Source of the DNA: Flavobacterium sp. UGB4466
Lineage (GTDB): Bacteria; Bacteroidota; Bacteroidia; Flavobacteriales; Flavobacteriaceae
Length of the DNA stretch: 64,000 nucleotides
Reading direction: 5' to 3'
NCBI RefSeq assembly: GCF_903469665.1
Contig: NZ_CAGKLC010000020.1
Coordinates: 1 to 64,000 of the forward strand
This document shows, piece after piece, positions 37,577 to 46,655 of this stretch (the stretch's first letter is position 1; every line of letters starts with the position of its first letter). The notes below the pieces were generated by a model, which saw only the letters and a program-made list of their open reading frames with translations, was not told the DNA's origin and searched no databases. The position numbers and the translations under genes were made by a program.

Positions 37577-37930
37577 TTAGGCAACTATAGCTTGCGGAGG
37601 CCCCCTTAGTAAATAGGCACTCTCTGAAAACGAAAATAATCTTTCTGAAAGAGTAAAGAAGTAGGGAATTTCGTTATCGAAATCGTGAAACTGAAGCGCA
37701 ATTTCTTCCGGAACAATATAACTGCCAAAAGCAAAATGACAAACATAACATAAGTCATAATTATGGTGCTGGTGCGTTATTTCGCCACTTGGATCATTGT
37801 AATCGTGGTGGCATTGTTTTTCTGAAAGTTGCTTTACAATATGCTCATAACTGTGTATGGACTGAAAGAATATTGAGAACAATATCATCAGAACCAAAGA
37901 AACACTTAATATGAGTTGTTTTCTTTTCAT
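37577..37930 (-). CDS. Small His/Cys-rich membrane protein upstream of TonB receptor
   Basis: A 117-residue protein of unknown family. ATG at 37930 is preferred over a TTG three codons upstream. An N-terminal hydrophobic segment (KQLILSVSLVLMILFSIFF) is a signal anchor. The middle is rich in possible metal ligands: KQCHHDYND, HQHHNYDLCYVCHFAF, plus SIHSYEH. The order small-membrane-protein then receptor on one strand, about 160 bases apart, suggests a shared role in metal sensing or uptake. Nothing resembling a metalloprotease site was seen. Confidence 0.65.
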   Translation of the reverse strand: MKRKQLILSVSLVLMILFSIFFQSIHSYEHIVKQLSEKQCHHDYNDPSGEITHQHHNYDLCYVCHFAFGSYIVPEEIALQFHDFDNEIPYFFTLSERLFSFSESAYLLRGPPQAIVA

Positions 37931-38355
37931 TACACACAAAGGTATAAAAGATAGAAGGAAAATAGATTTATTTTTTAGATTCTGTTAACGATTCATTGAA
38001 AAAAGTTTAGAAAAGGCATTTTTTTTGGATCGAAAAGCGAATAATTACATTCAAATTGCTTCCTGAACTGGCATTATATTATATTTGTAAACCGTTGGGT
38101 GTAATTAACAAAAAAAATGACTTGACACATAGAAATATAGATTTTAGGTGTAAATAAAGAGGATTAAAAAAGAAATATATTTCTTTCACAGAGAAAGATA
38201 TGTGTGTTTAGATGAAGTGAAACGTCTTTTTTAGGAAAACAGAATCTATGTCACTATGTGTTGAAATGAATTATACTAAATTAGGTATTTGTAATTGAAA
38301 TAAAACTACCCTAAAAAACGTTTACTTGAAAAACTCTTTAAAACCAAAATACGAT
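37931..38355. other. Gap of about 420 bases holding an inverted repeat
   Basis: No gene seen. Arms at 38124-38143 and 38243-38262 (ACACATAG..ATAGATT facing AATCTATG..TATGTGT) enclose about 100 bases; inside is a second AT palindrome (AGAAATATATTTCT). It is probably a dispersed intergenic repeat. The rest is AT-rich upstream region of the two divergent genes. Confidence 0.55.
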
Positions 38356-39069
38356 ATGCGACTACTATTTAGCTGTTTGTTTTTAGTATCGTTTTTTAAT
38401 TCTTTTGCTCAGGAAGTAAAGCCGGAGGTTAAACCAGAAGTGAAACCTGTTGTTAAAATAGATTCATTGTATCGGGAAGATCAGTTTTATTTCTCCGTTA
38501 CCTATAATCTTCTGACTCAGATTCCACAAGGACTTAAACAGAATAAATTCTCTGTCGGGCTTTCTACCGGTTTTCTGCGTGATATGCCAATCAATAAAAG
38601 CAGAACGGTTGCCATTGCAGCGGGTTTGGGTTTGAGTTATCAAAATTATAATCAGAACCTGACTATTGCTAAAGGAGCAGATGGTGAGTTGATTTATGAC
38701 GTAACCGATTATAATGATATCAAATCAAACCGATACAAGCAGTATATGGTTGATCTTCCGATAGAATTTCGTTGGAGAAATTCGACCTACGAAAGTTATA
38801 GATTCTGGAGGATTTACGGAGGATTCAAACTGAGCTATGTTTTTTCTAATAAGTCTCTTTTAGACACCGGAGAAGAGTCTCATAAAATTTCGAACAATCC
38901 TGATATAAACAGGCTTCAGTACAGCGTATATTTGGCTGTTGGTTATAACACCTGGAATCTTTACCTCAATTATGGATTAAACCCTTTGTTTAAAAATGTA
39001 ACAACGGTTTCAGGACAAAATATTAATGTAAGAACGCTGAATGCGGGATTGATTTTCTACATTTTATAG
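38356..39069 (+). CDS. Outer-membrane beta-barrel protein, PorT-like
   Basis: A 237-residue predicted outer-membrane protein. The ATG at 38356 begins a clear signal peptide MRLLFSCLFLVSFFNSFAQ; the TTG at 38326 is less likely. After cleavage comes a low-complexity KPEVKPEVKPVVK stretch, then barrel-like strands (FWRIYGGFKLSYVF, SVYLAVGYNTWNLYLNYGL, NAGLIFYIL). It resembles small porin/PorT-type proteins of Bacteroidetes, but identity as the type IX secretion PorT is not supported. Its 3' end overlaps the next convergent gene by 6 bases. Confidence 0.75.
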   Translation: MRLLFSCLFLVSFFNSFAQEVKPEVKPEVKPVVKIDSLYREDQFYFSVTYNLLTQIPQGLKQNKFSVGLSTGFLRDMPINKSRTVAIAAGLGLSYQNYNQNLTIAKGADGELIYDVTDYNDIKSNRYKQYMVDLPIEFRWRNSTYESYRFWRIYGGFKLSYVFSNKSLLDTGEESHKISNNPDINRLQYSVYLAVGYNTWNLYLNYGLNPLFKNVTTVSGQNINVRTLNAGLIFYIL

Positions 39070-39696
39070 CCATAAATACAGAAACAATAACTGCGGTAAA
39101 ATTCCAATAAAAGTTCCAATCACTAACTCATTAGGAGAATGGGCTTCCATTTCTAAGCGTGATGAAGCGACAATTCCCGTCATTAAAATCAGGAAAGCAC
39201 TCCAGTAAGGATTTTGCAATTGAAGATGTGTGTTCAGTCCAATTACAAAAATGGTGAATCCGCTAAGGGCCATCATGTGTAAGCTTGCTTTTATTTTGAA
39301 CAGCGAGCAAATCAGAGCCAGAATGGTACTGAACAAAGCGCCCAGAAAAAAGAAATGCAATTCAGGATAACGGCTAATGACGATGCTTCGTTTTACCAGT
39401 AAAATATACAAAAAGCACTGTAAAATCAGAGGGATTTTGCGTTGTGAAGTTTCGTGTATCATAATAGAATTCACACGCCCCGTCGAACGTAGTAAAAGAT
39501 AAAACAGTATGGGTACTAAAATGGTGATGATCAGAATTTGAAGCAGCACATAATATTTTTCCTGAGTACTAAAGAGATCGTGTTTGAAGAAAAGATAAAA
39601 CAAGGTGGCATACATCGATATAAAAATCGGATGAAAGATATAGGAGAATATAGGCAGGATTCTTTTCAAAACGTTGTATTTAGTGGTGTTAAGCAA
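39064..39696 (-). CDS. PAP2-like membrane protein
   Basis: A 210-residue polytopic inner-membrane protein with about six helices. The C-terminal part (ASLHMMALSGF, then ASSRLEMEAHSPNELVIG) resembles the phosphatase motifs of PAP2 lipid phosphatases (H at motif 2, R-x5-H at motif 3), but the first lysine/arginine motif is not obvious, so activity is doubtful. The reading frame opens with TTG at 39696; another TTG at 39669 could also start it, as no ATG precedes residue 28. Confidence 0.7.
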   Translation of the reverse strand: MLNTTKYNVLKRILPIFSYIFHPIFISMYATLFYLFFKHDLFSTQEKYYVLLQILIITILVPILFYLLLRSTGRVNSIMIHETSQRKIPLILQCFLYILLVKRSIVISRYPELHFFFLGALFSTILALICSLFKIKASLHMMALSGFTIFVIGLNTHLQLQNPYWSAFLILMTGIVASSRLEMEAHSPNELVIGTFIGILPQLLFLYLWL

Positions 39697-39724
39697 ATAT
39701 AAACAAATAATGTTTTTTTGCTAC

Positions 39725-39840
39725 GAATCGTGTGAATTAGCAGGAGTTAAAATTCGTGCAATTCGCGACAAACTTTTTAGTAATCTGTGGCAAAAAGTGC
39801 CACAAAGAATTAGTGAAAATTTGTGAAATTCATGGTAAAC
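39725..39840. repeat. Degenerate intergenic repeat before murF-alr
   Basis: AATTCGTGCAATTCGCG, AATCTGTGGCAAAAAGTGCCACA and AATTTGTGAAATTCATGG are variants of the AATTCGTGGC repeat family seen elsewhere in the window. The upstream extension of the murF frame (39756-39872) is read through this repeat, a further reason to reject it as coding. Confidence 0.5.
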
Positions 39841-39872
39841 CTTTTTTTAAATTTGACAAAAAGAAAATCTTA

Positions 39873-42344
39873 ATGAGCATAAATGTAAAAAGCCTTATCC
39901 CGGTTCTCAATGCCGAATGGACAGGTTCAGATTCTGATGTTTTTGTTGACCATATTTCGATCGACAGCCGTTCTCTGCAAAACGGTTCCAAAACTTTGTT
40001 TATTGCCCTGTCGGGGATTAATAATGATGCTCATTTGTATATTACAGAATTGATAGAAAAAGGGGTTCAGAATTTTGTAGTACAGCATATTCCTGAAGAT
40101 GTAAAAGGAAAGGCTCATTTTTTAGTGGTCGAAAATACACTACAGGCTTTACAGGAATTTGCAGGTTATTACAGAGATTTATTTCATTTCCCTATTATCG
40201 GATTGACTGGAAGTAATGGCAAAACGATAGTAAAGGAATGGCTTAATTTCTTGTTGAGTCCGGACTTTAATATTATCCGAAGTCCTAAAAGTTACAACTC
40301 TCAGGTAGGCGTTCCGTTGTCTGTAATTGCTATTAATGAAAAACATAATCTGGGAATTTTCGAAGCCGGAATATCTACGGTTAATGAAATGGTGAAACTC
40401 GAAAGAATCATTAAACCTAATATTGGAGTTTTAACCAGTATTGGTTCGGCACATGATGAAGGATTTAAAAATCTGGAAGAGAAAATAGACGAAAAGTTAC
40501 TGCTTTTTAAAAACTCGACCGTTATTATTTATCAGAACAACAAGCTTGTAGACGAAGGTCTTGCGAAGTTAAGTCTGGACTATCTTTTACCGGAACGAAT
40601 ACTTTTTTCATGGAGTTTCACTGATGAGTCGGCAGATGTTTTTGTTGTGAAACGTGTTAATGAGGACGAAACGACCAGTATTCAGGCCCGTTATAAAAAT
40701 GAAATTTTTGATCTAGAAATTCCATTCAGTGATTCCGCTTCCATAGAAAATGCGATTTCCTGTCTCTTGGTTTTGCTTTATATGAAGTACGATGCCGAAA
40801 CCATTCAAAATCGATTTCAGAATTTATACCCCGTGCAAATGCGTTTGGAGGTTAAAAACGGAATCAACAATTGCAGTATTGTCGATGACAGTTACAGCTC
40901 GGACTTTCAGTCACTCAAGATAGCATTGGATTTTTTAGAGAGTCAGCAGAAAAAGAACGCGTCAAAAACAGTTATTCTGTCGGATATTTTCCAAAGCGGA
41001 TTTTCAAATGAAGAATTGTACACCAAAGTAGCACAGTTGATTGCGGATAATAAAATAAACCGTGTCATTGGAATAGGAGAAACTATTTCTTCCTTTGCCG
41101 CTAAATTCTCAAACTGTATTACTTTTCCCAATACAGCTGAATTTATTACGCAAATGGAGAGTCTGAATTTCGAAAATGAAGCCATTTTAATTAAAGGAGC
41201 GAGATCGTTTCAGTTTGAAGAAATTGTGTCATTACTCGAAGAAAAAACGCATGAAACGATTCTGGAGATCAATCTGAATTCGATTAGCCACAATCTGAAT
41301 TACTATAAATCGAAATTAGCGGCTAACGTTAAGCTAATGGTGATGGTGAAAGCATTTGGTTATGGAAACGGCGGACTTGAAATTGCGAAACTGCTCGAAC
41401 ATCACAAAGTAGATTATTTGGGTGTGGCTTTTGCCGATGAAGGAATCTCTCTAAAAAATGGTGGAATAAAACTACCAATTATGGTGCTGAATCCGGAATC
41501 GACCAGTTTTCCTTCGATTATACAATACCATTTAGAGCCAGAGATATATAGTGTCAAAGGATTAAAAGCATTTTTGAAAATTGCAAGAGAAAAGAACCTC
41601 AAAGATTTTCCGATTCACATAAAGCTGGATACCGGAATGCATCGTTTGGGTTTTGAAGAAAATACACTGGAGGAATTGATTGAAACTCTCAGAGGAAATT
41701 CGACCGTAAAAGTAAAAAGCGTGCTGTCGCATTTGGCAACAAGTGACGAAGTGAAGCATTTTGATTTTGTGAGATCCCAGATTCACCTGTTTGAAAATTT
41801 GTCTTTAAAATTGATTACGGCTTTGGATATTAATCCGATTCGTCATATACTGAATACTTCCGGAATAAGTAATTTTCCCGACGCGCAATACAATATGGTA
41901 CGTTTAGGAATTGGTTTGTATGGGGTCTCGAACGATCCTGCTGAGCAAAAATATCTGGAAAATGTAGGTACTCTGAAATCAATTATCTCTCAGGTACGAA
42001 CAATTCCGGGAGGAGACAGCGTTGGTTACGGACGTCGTTTTATGGCAGATAAACAAACCAGAGTTGCCACCATACCCATTGGATATGCAGATGGAATTTC
42101 GCGCTTGTGGGGAAATAAAGTAGGGTATGTGGTGATTAAGGATCAAAAAGCGTTCATTTTAGGAAGTGTTTGTATGGACATGCTCATGGTCGATGTCACC
42201 GATATCGATTGTAAAGAAGGTGACTCGGTAATTGTTTTTGGAGAAAGTCCAACGGTTATTGAAATGGCAACTGCTTTAAAAACAATACCGTATGAAATTA
42301 TGACCAGCATATCACAACGGGTGAAAAGAGTGTTTTTTAGATAA
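39873..42344 (+). CDS. Bifunctional MurF ligase / alanine racemase
   Basis: An 823-residue fusion. The N-terminal part (1-450) is UDP-MurNAc-tripeptide:D-Ala-D-Ala ligase, with ATP site GLTGSNGKT at residues 110-118. The C-terminal part (about 455-823) is a PLP-dependent alanine racemase: catalytic Lys493 in VMVKAFGYGNG, and GYGRR and VCMDMLMVDVTD motifs. One protein thus makes D-Ala and adds D-Ala-D-Ala to the peptidoglycan precursor. This fusion is typical of Bacteroidetes. Start chosen at ATG 39873; 39 residues of upstream frame are repeat-derived. Confidence 0.93.
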   Translation: MSINVKSLIPVLNAEWTGSDSDVFVDHISIDSRSLQNGSKTLFIALSGINNDAHLYITELIEKGVQNFVVQHIPEDVKGKAHFLVVENTLQALQEFAGYYRDLFHFPIIGLTGSNGKTIVKEWLNFLLSPDFNIIRSPKSYNSQVGVPLSVIAINEKHNLGIFEAGISTVNEMVKLERIIKPNIGVLTSIGSAHDEGFKNLEEKIDEKLLLFKNSTVIIYQNNKLVDEGLAKLSLDYLLPERILFSWSFTDESADVFVVKRVNEDETTSIQARYKNEIFDLEIPFSDSASIENAISCLLVLLYMKYDAETIQNRFQNLYPVQMRLEVKNGINNCSIVDDSYSSDFQSLKIALDFLESQQKKNASKTVILSDIFQSGFSNEELYTKVAQLIADNKINRVIGIGETISSFAAKFSNCITFPNTAEFITQMESLNFENEAILIKGARSFQFEEIVSLLEEKTHETILEINLNSISHNLNYYKSKLAANVKLMVMVKAFGYGNGGLEIAKLLEHHKVDYLGVAFADEGISLKNGGIKLPIMVLNPESTSFPSIIQYHLEPEIYSVKGLKAFLKIAREKNLKDFPIHIKLDTGMHRLGFEENTLEELIETLRGNSTVKVKSVLSHLATSDEVKHFDFVRSQIHLFENLSLKLITALDINPIRHILNTSGISNFPDAQYNMVRLGIGLYGVSNDPAEQKYLENVGTLKSIISQVRTIPGGDSVGYGRRFMADKQTRVATIPIGYADGISRLWGNKVGYVVIKDQKAFILGSVCMDMLMVDVTDIDCKEGDSVIVFGESPTVIEMATALKTIPYEIMTSISQRVKRVFFR

Positions 42345-42413
42345 TTTTAACAAATTGTCAATAAAATTACGTATTTTCGAAAATCAATTAAGTATAAACT
42401 AAAATAATCGATT

Positions 42414-42830
42414 ATGGGATTTTTTGCAGATTTTAAAGCTTCTTTGCTGAAAGGTGATGTGTTGAGTTTAGCAACAGCAGTTGTTATTGGTGGCGCATTT
42501 GGAAAAATAGTGGGTTCTGCTGTAGACGATATTATTATGCCAGTTGTTGGTTTACTTACGGGGGGAATTGATTTTACTCAAAAATTTGTTACGCTCGATG
42601 GTAATAGTTATCCCAATTTAGCTGCTGCTAAAGCTGCCGGAGCCGCAGTAATTACCTATGGAAATTTGGTTCAGGCAATCATTAACTTCGTAATTATATC
42701 ATTTTTTGTATTTGTGGTATTAAGAGCTGCTGAAAAGGCTAAGAAAAAAGAAACAGTAGTTGAGGCGGCACCTGCCGGTCCAACTCAAGAAGAACTACTT
42801 ACGCAAATTAGAGATTTGCTTAAAAAATAA
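42414..42830 (+). CDS. mscL: Large-conductance mechanosensitive channel
   Basis: A 138-residue inner-membrane channel that opens under hypo-osmotic shock. Family pattern: N-terminal amphipathic helix, [24 protein letters not shown] (TM1) with DDIIMPVVG, an external loop, TM2 ([20 protein letters not shown]), and a C-terminal charged bundle helix ([16 protein letters not shown]). Length is standard. Followed by a terminator, so monocistronic or distal to murF-alr (about 70 bases). Confidence 0.96.
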   Translation: MGFFADFKASLLKGDVLSLATAVVIGGAFGKIVGSAVDDIIMPVVGLLTGGIDFTQKFVTLDGNSYPNLAAAKAAGAAVITYGNLVQAIINFVIISFFVFVVLRAAEKAKKKETVVEAAPAGPTQEELLTQIRDLLKK

Positions 42831-42852
42831 TTCCGCTACACTAAGTCTAACT

Positions 42853-42883
42853 AAACCGTTCCTTAATTGGGGCGGTTTTTTTT
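42853..42883 (+). terminator. Rho-independent terminator after mscL
   Basis: AAACCGTTCC (42853-42862) pairs with GGGGCGGTTT (42869-42878) using two G-U pairs, loop TTAATT, then seven or more T. Confidence 0.85.
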
Positions 42884-42929
42884 ACTATTTGTTTGTTTTG
42901 TAACATTTTGTTATTTTTTGTGAAGCACG

Positions 42930-42959
42930 TTGTTTTGACTTTTATTATGTATACTTTTG
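42930..42959 (+). promoter_or_regulatory. Promoter of asd
   Basis: TTG at 42930-42932, 19-base spacer, TACTTTTG at 42952-42959, then a 38-base leader to the ATG. One of the best TTG / TAnnTTTG matches in the window. Confidence 0.65.
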
Positions 42960-42997
42960 CATAACAAAATAAATTAATTCATACTAAACATATAAAA

Positions 42998-43987
42998 ATG
43001 AGAATAGCAGTCGTAGGTGCCACTGGTATGGTTGGCGAAGTAATGCTTAAAGTTTTAGCAGAAAGAAATTTTCCTGTTACAGAGTTAATTCCGGTAGCTT
43101 CTGAGAAATCAGTAGGAAAAGAAATTGAATATAAAGGAACAAAATACAAAGTGGTAGGACTGCAGACCGCAGTGGATATGAAAGCTGATATTGCTGTTTT
43201 TTCGGCAGGTGGTGAAACTTCGCTGGAATGGGCTCCAAAATTTGCTGCAGCCGGTACAACGGTTATTGACAATTCATCAGCATGGAGAATGGACCCGACT
43301 AAAAAATTAGTGGTTCCTGAAATCAACGCTTCGACTTTAACCAAAGAAGATAAAATTATCGCAAACCCAAACTGTTCAACCATCCAAATGGTGTTGACTT
43401 TGGCTCCATTGCACAGAAAATACAATATTAAGAGAATTATAGTTTCTACCTATCAATCGATCACCGGAACGGGTGTGAAAGCGGTAAGACAGTTAGAAAA
43501 TGAGTACGCCGGAGTTCAGGGCGAATTGGCTTATAAATATCCAATTCACAGAAATGCTATTCCACATTGCGACAGTTTTGAGGAAAACGGATACACTAAA
43601 GAAGAAATGAAACTAGTTCGTGAAACTCAAAAAATTCTTGGCGATAATACGATCAGAGTAACCGCTACTGCAGTTCGTGTGCCTGTTGTGGGCGGACACA
43701 GTGAGGCCGTAAACGTTGAGTTTACGAATGATTTTGATGTAAATGAAGTACGTGAAATTTTACACCATACAGATGGAGTAGTAGTTCAGGATAACTTAGA
43801 TACTTTTACGTACCCAATGCCATTGTTTGCAGAAGGTAAAAATGATGTTTTTGTAGGTAGAATTCGTCGTGACGAAAGCCAGCCAAACACTTTAAACCTA
43901 TGGATTGTTGCTGATAACCTTAGAAAAGGAGCTGCAACAAATACGATTCAAATCGCTGAGTATTTAATCGCGGCAGGTTTGGTATAA
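42998..43987 (+). CDS. asd: Aspartate-semialdehyde dehydrogenase
   Basis: A 329-residue NADP enzyme that reduces aspartyl phosphate in the lysine/threonine/methionine and diaminopimelate pathway. The Rossmann motif VVGATGMVGEV is at 5-15. Catalytic Cys126 lies in IANPNCSTIQ; substrate-binding parts include QSITGTGVKAVRQL and RVPVVGGHSEAVNVEF with the His. Length is standard. It has its own promoter and no close partner genes. Confidence 0.96.
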   Translation: MRIAVVGATGMVGEVMLKVLAERNFPVTELIPVASEKSVGKEIEYKGTKYKVVGLQTAVDMKADIAVFSAGGETSLEWAPKFAAAGTTVIDNSSAWRMDPTKKLVVPEINASTLTKEDKIIANPNCSTIQMVLTLAPLHRKYNIKRIIVSTYQSITGTGVKAVRQLENEYAGVQGELAYKYPIHRNAIPHCDSFEENGYTKEEMKLVRETQKILGDNTIRVTATAVRVPVVGGHSEAVNVEFTNDFDVNEVREILHHTDGVVVQDNLDTFTYPMPLFAEGKNDVFVGRIRRDESQPNTLNLWIVADNLRKGAATNTIQIAEYLIAAGLV

Positions 43988-44103
43988 ACAGAGATTAAAT
44001 AAAATTGTTATAAAGAGAAAGCCGTAATTGCAGCAATGCAGTTGCGGTTTTTTTGATGCATAAACTTAAAAATTATAAATTAGCTGTTGTAAAAATCAAT
44101 GAT

Positions 44104-44607
44104 ATGAATTTCGATAACTATAAAATAATAGCCAATTACAATACCTGTAAAACAGACTTGTTTGTAGCGGATGAAGAAGAGATTCTGGCTTGTGAGAAAA
44201 CGCTAAATATTCTTTTTGATGAAGATTACAAAGCGTATGTTTCAGAATTCGGAAGCGGAATACTTGGAGGGACCTACGTACGGATTTATCTTCCCGAAAC
44301 AATAATGCTGACACTTGACGAGTGGAGAAAGCGTATAACAGAATATTGGTTCTGGGATGAAGGAAAGGACGTGCTTACGAAAGAAGAAGTTTTGAATTCC
44401 GTAAGAATAGGAGACACGTACGATGGCGATGAGATTATTCTTTTAAAAAACGAGTACTTTGTACTGCCAAGACATAGTGAAATGATCTATAAAGCAGGAA
44501 CTACACTTGAAGAAACAATCACCTGGTTGTGTTCGTCGGGAATTCTGACGGAAGCATTTTCTGAAAGAAATTTTGAACCATTTAATCCGGGAGAAATTAC
44601 GGAATAA
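44104..44607 (+). CDS. SMI1/KNR4 (SUKH) family protein
   Basis: A 167-residue cytoplasmic protein. ATG at 44104 is favoured; the longer frame from 44053 starts with TTG and unrelated residues. The central part (DEEEILACEKTLNILFDEDYKAYVSEFGSGIL) has the helix-then-strand pattern and EFGSG of SMI1/KNR4 domains. In bacteria these SUKH domains often act as immunity proteins against polymorphic toxins. No toxin gene is in the window. The next gene starts 23 bases later on the same strand. Confidence 0.78.
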   Translation: MNFDNYKIIANYNTCKTDLFVADEEEILACEKTLNILFDEDYKAYVSEFGSGILGGTYVRIYLPETIMLTLDEWRKRITEYWFWDEGKDVLTKEEVLNSVRIGDTYDGDEIILLKNEYFVLPRHSEMIYKAGTTLEETITWLCSSGILTEAFSERNFEPFNPGEITE

Positions 44608-44630
44608 TTAAAAAAAAAGCTTTTATAATT

Positions 44631-45179
44631 ATGGAATTACCTAGGTTTAAATATAGTCCTAATGCATACGAAATAGATGTTTTTACTGAAGAAGAAGGAA
44701 TTTGTTCAATTTGTAGTGTAAAAAGAAACTTAAAATATACAGGTTCTTTTTACAGCATTGAAGAACCAGAATATATTTGTCCATGGTGTATTCATGATGG
44801 GAGTGTATCAAAAAAGTATAATGGAGAGTTTAATGATTATAGCGGTATTGAAAAGATATCTCCAGATCCTTCAATTCAAAGTAAAATCAATATTTCTGAG
44901 AAGCACTTATTGGAGGTATGCGAAAGAACCCCCAGCTACGTAAGCTGGCAACAAGAAGTATGGCTAACGCATTGTAATGAGCCGTGTGCTTTTATTGGTT
45001 ATGCAAACAATAAAATTATCGAACCGTTTTTAGATGAGCTTAAAGAAGATATTGAGGTAAATATTGGTTACGATCCAGAGCTTATTCGTAAGTACTTAAC
45101 AACTGACGGAAGCCTGGTCGGTTACTTATTTCAATGTGTAAACTGTGGACAGCATAGACTACATGCAGACTCTGATTAA
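44631..45179 (+). CDS. CbrC-family (UPF0167) protein
   Basis: A 182-residue protein with the UPF0167/CbrC pattern: N-terminal LPRFKYSPNA, zinc-ligand-like pairs CSIC (residues about 24-27) and CPWC (about 51-54), WQQEVWLTHCNEPCAFIG, and a C-terminal CVNCGQH. CbrC in E. coli is linked to colicin E2 tolerance through the CreBC regulon, which is knowledge of the family. It is likely co-transcribed with the SMI1-like gene. A bidirectional terminator follows. Confidence 0.85.
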   Translation: MELPRFKYSPNAYEIDVFTEEEGICSICSVKRNLKYTGSFYSIEEPEYICPWCIHDGSVSKKYNGEFNDYSGIEKISPDPSIQSKINISEKHLLEVCERTPSYVSWQQEVWLTHCNEPCAFIGYANNKIIEPFLDELKEDIEVNIGYDPELIRKYLTTDGSLVGYLFQCVNCGQHRLHADSD

Positions 45180-45212
45180 GTAAGTCTGTAGATTAGTTTG
45201 TGTAACAGCTAT

Positions 45213-45246
45213 AAAAAAAGCGAGAATTTTACTTCTCGCTTTTTTG
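45213..45246 (+). terminator. Bidirectional terminator
   Basis: AAAAAAAGCGAGAA and TTCTCGCTTTTTT form a stem around a TTTTAC loop, with an A-run on one side and a T-run on the other. It sits between the CbrC gene and the convergent ferredoxin gene. Confidence 0.88.
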
Positions 45247-45249
45247 TAT

Positions 45250-45567
45250 TTAATATTCCGGGGCCAGTTCTAATTCCAGGCCTTCTAATTCTTCAGTAAT
45301 AGGGATCTGACAACCTAAACGGCTATTAGATTTAACATAAAACGCTTCCGAAAGCATAGCTTCTTCTTCATCTCCCATTTCCGGTAATGCAACATCATTT
45401 AGAACGTAACACTGGCAAGAGGCACACATTGCCATTCCTCCGCAAGTTCCTTCAACAGGAAGTTCGTATGCTTTGCATAACTCCATTATGTTCATTGCCA
45501 TATCAGTCGGAGCTTGTAATTCGTGTATAACTCCTTCTCGATCTTTAATCTTTATTAATACATCCAT
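45250..45567 (-). CDS. [2Fe-2S] ferredoxin
   Basis: A 105-residue electron carrier of the adrenodoxin/ISC type. Cluster ligands: Cys42, Cys48, Cys51 (TCGGMAMCASC) and Cys86 (LGCQIP). An extra Cys53 follows directly. Such ferredoxins serve Fe-S cluster assembly or P450-type reductions; the nearby NifU-like and Mrp genes on the same strand fit an Fe-S role, though they are not contiguous with it. Confidence 0.93.
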   Translation of the reverse strand: MDVLIKIKDREGVIHELQAPTDMAMNIMELCKAYELPVEGTCGGMAMCASCQCYVLNDVALPEMGDEEEAMLSEAFYVKSNSRLGCQIPITEELEGLELELAPEY

Positions 45568-45627
45568 TTTAATTAGTGGAATTTTACGGGTTCGGATCTT
45601 ATAACGTGAAAAAATCCTTAAATTATA

Positions 45628-46110
45628 TTAACTGTTTTTGATACTAAATGCGTATTCTTTTTTGTTACCTTCTTTAAGGTGCATTTTTACCCCAAGAGTA
45701 TTTCCGTTTTTCTCTAATATCGTTACTATGGCAATTACAGAATAATAATCTTTATCAGATTGAAAAACCAAAGTTCCTTCATAGGTTGAATTCATTACTC
45801 CCTGTTTGTCTGTGGTAACAGATACTTTTCTCGGGTGAGAGAATTGTGCAACACTATAAGTTGCTTTGTTGGCAAACTTTGCTTTTCCGCCACAAATGTC
45901 GAACAGAAAATCATAGTTTCCAATTCTCAGGCTTCCTTCTTCTTCGTTGGCATTAGTCGAAAATACAATCTGACCTGTGTATTTAAAATCCGACCATTCT
46001 TCAGAATCATTTAGCCAAGCTTTGTCAACAACTAACGTTTGAGTGGTTTGTTGCGCATAATTTACAGAAACACAAAATAATAATAAAAACAGAGCGTAAA
46101 ACTTCTTCAT
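45628..46110 (-). CDS. Secreted protein of unknown function
   Basis: A 160-residue protein with a signal peptide (MKKFYALFLLLFCVSVNYAQ). The mature part is beta-rich and contains FDICGGKAKFANKATYSV and a TILEKNGNTLGVKMHLKEG segment. I do not recognise a family. It is likely periplasmic. It sits between ferredoxin and the NifU-like gene on the same strand but with wide gaps on both sides. Confidence 0.6.
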   Translation of the reverse strand: MKKFYALFLLLFCVSVNYAQQTTQTLVVDKAWLNDSEEWSDFKYTGQIVFSTNANEEEGSLRIGNYDFLFDICGGKAKFANKATYSVAQFSHPRKVSVTTDKQGVMNSTYEGTLVFQSDKDYYSVIAIVTILEKNGNTLGVKMHLKEGNKKEYAFSIKNS

Positions 46111-46326
46111 AAAATTTAAGATTTAAGGGTTATGTGACAAATTTAATTAAATAAGTGACAATTCCTTAACTAAAACTCTTAAATATTTGTATTATATTTT
46201 GCTAAAAACGCAACAACCCGTTTATTTAGCACTGTTTTTTTGCGAAATTATAAATTAAACGATATAAGGCGCTATTATTCTTGTTAAATCGACGAAATCG
46301 AATTGCTGAGAAAAATCGCGTTTTTA

Positions 46327-46566
46327 TTACATTATATTAACCACCGTTTCTATTTGTGGGGCATATTTTTTTATAGTGGTCTCAACTCCTGCTTTTAGCG
46401 TCATTTGATTTACACTGCAGCTGATACATGCTCCTTCAAGACGAACTTTAACGTGTTTGTCATCTTCTATAGAAATAAGCGTAATGTCTCCTCCATCAGA
46501 ATTTAAAAAAGGTCTGATTTCGTCAAGAGCTAATAATACGTTGCTTGTTAATTCTTCTGTTGTCAT
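46327..46566 (-). CDS. NifU C-terminal domain protein (Fe-S carrier)
   Basis: A 79-residue NifU-like scaffold that carries or transfers Fe-S clusters. The signature GGDITL is followed by Cys47-x-x-Cys50 in GACISCSVN. ATG at 46566 is chosen over a TTG at 46593. It lies about 90 bases downstream of mrp on the same strand; the gap is full of short CTAATTAT repeats. Pairing with the Mrp ATPase supports a job in cluster delivery. Confidence 0.92.
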   Translation of the reverse strand: MTTEELTSNVLLALDEIRPFLNSDGGDITLISIEDDKHVKVRLEGACISCSVNQMTLKAGVETTIKKYAPQIETVVNIM

Positions 46567-46574
46567 AATTTTAT

Positions 46575-46650
46575 CAATTAGAAAATTGGTCAATTAGAAA
46601 ATTAGACAATTGATCTAATTATCTAATTGTCTAATTATCTCATTATCTCA
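46575..46650. repeat. Short tandem TCTAATTA/TCTCATTA repeats
   Basis: The gap between mrp and the NifU-like gene consists of about eight imperfect 8-9 base units such as AATTAGAAA, TCTAATTATC and TCTCATTATC, in mixed orientation. It could form hairpins in the mRNA. Confidence 0.55.
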
Positions 46651-46655
46651 TTATA

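Noticed and set aside
39756..39872. N-terminal extension of the MurF-Alr frame
   Set aside because: The 39 extra residues are read through a degenerate intergenic repeat and do not resemble MurF; ATG 39873 gives the family-like start.
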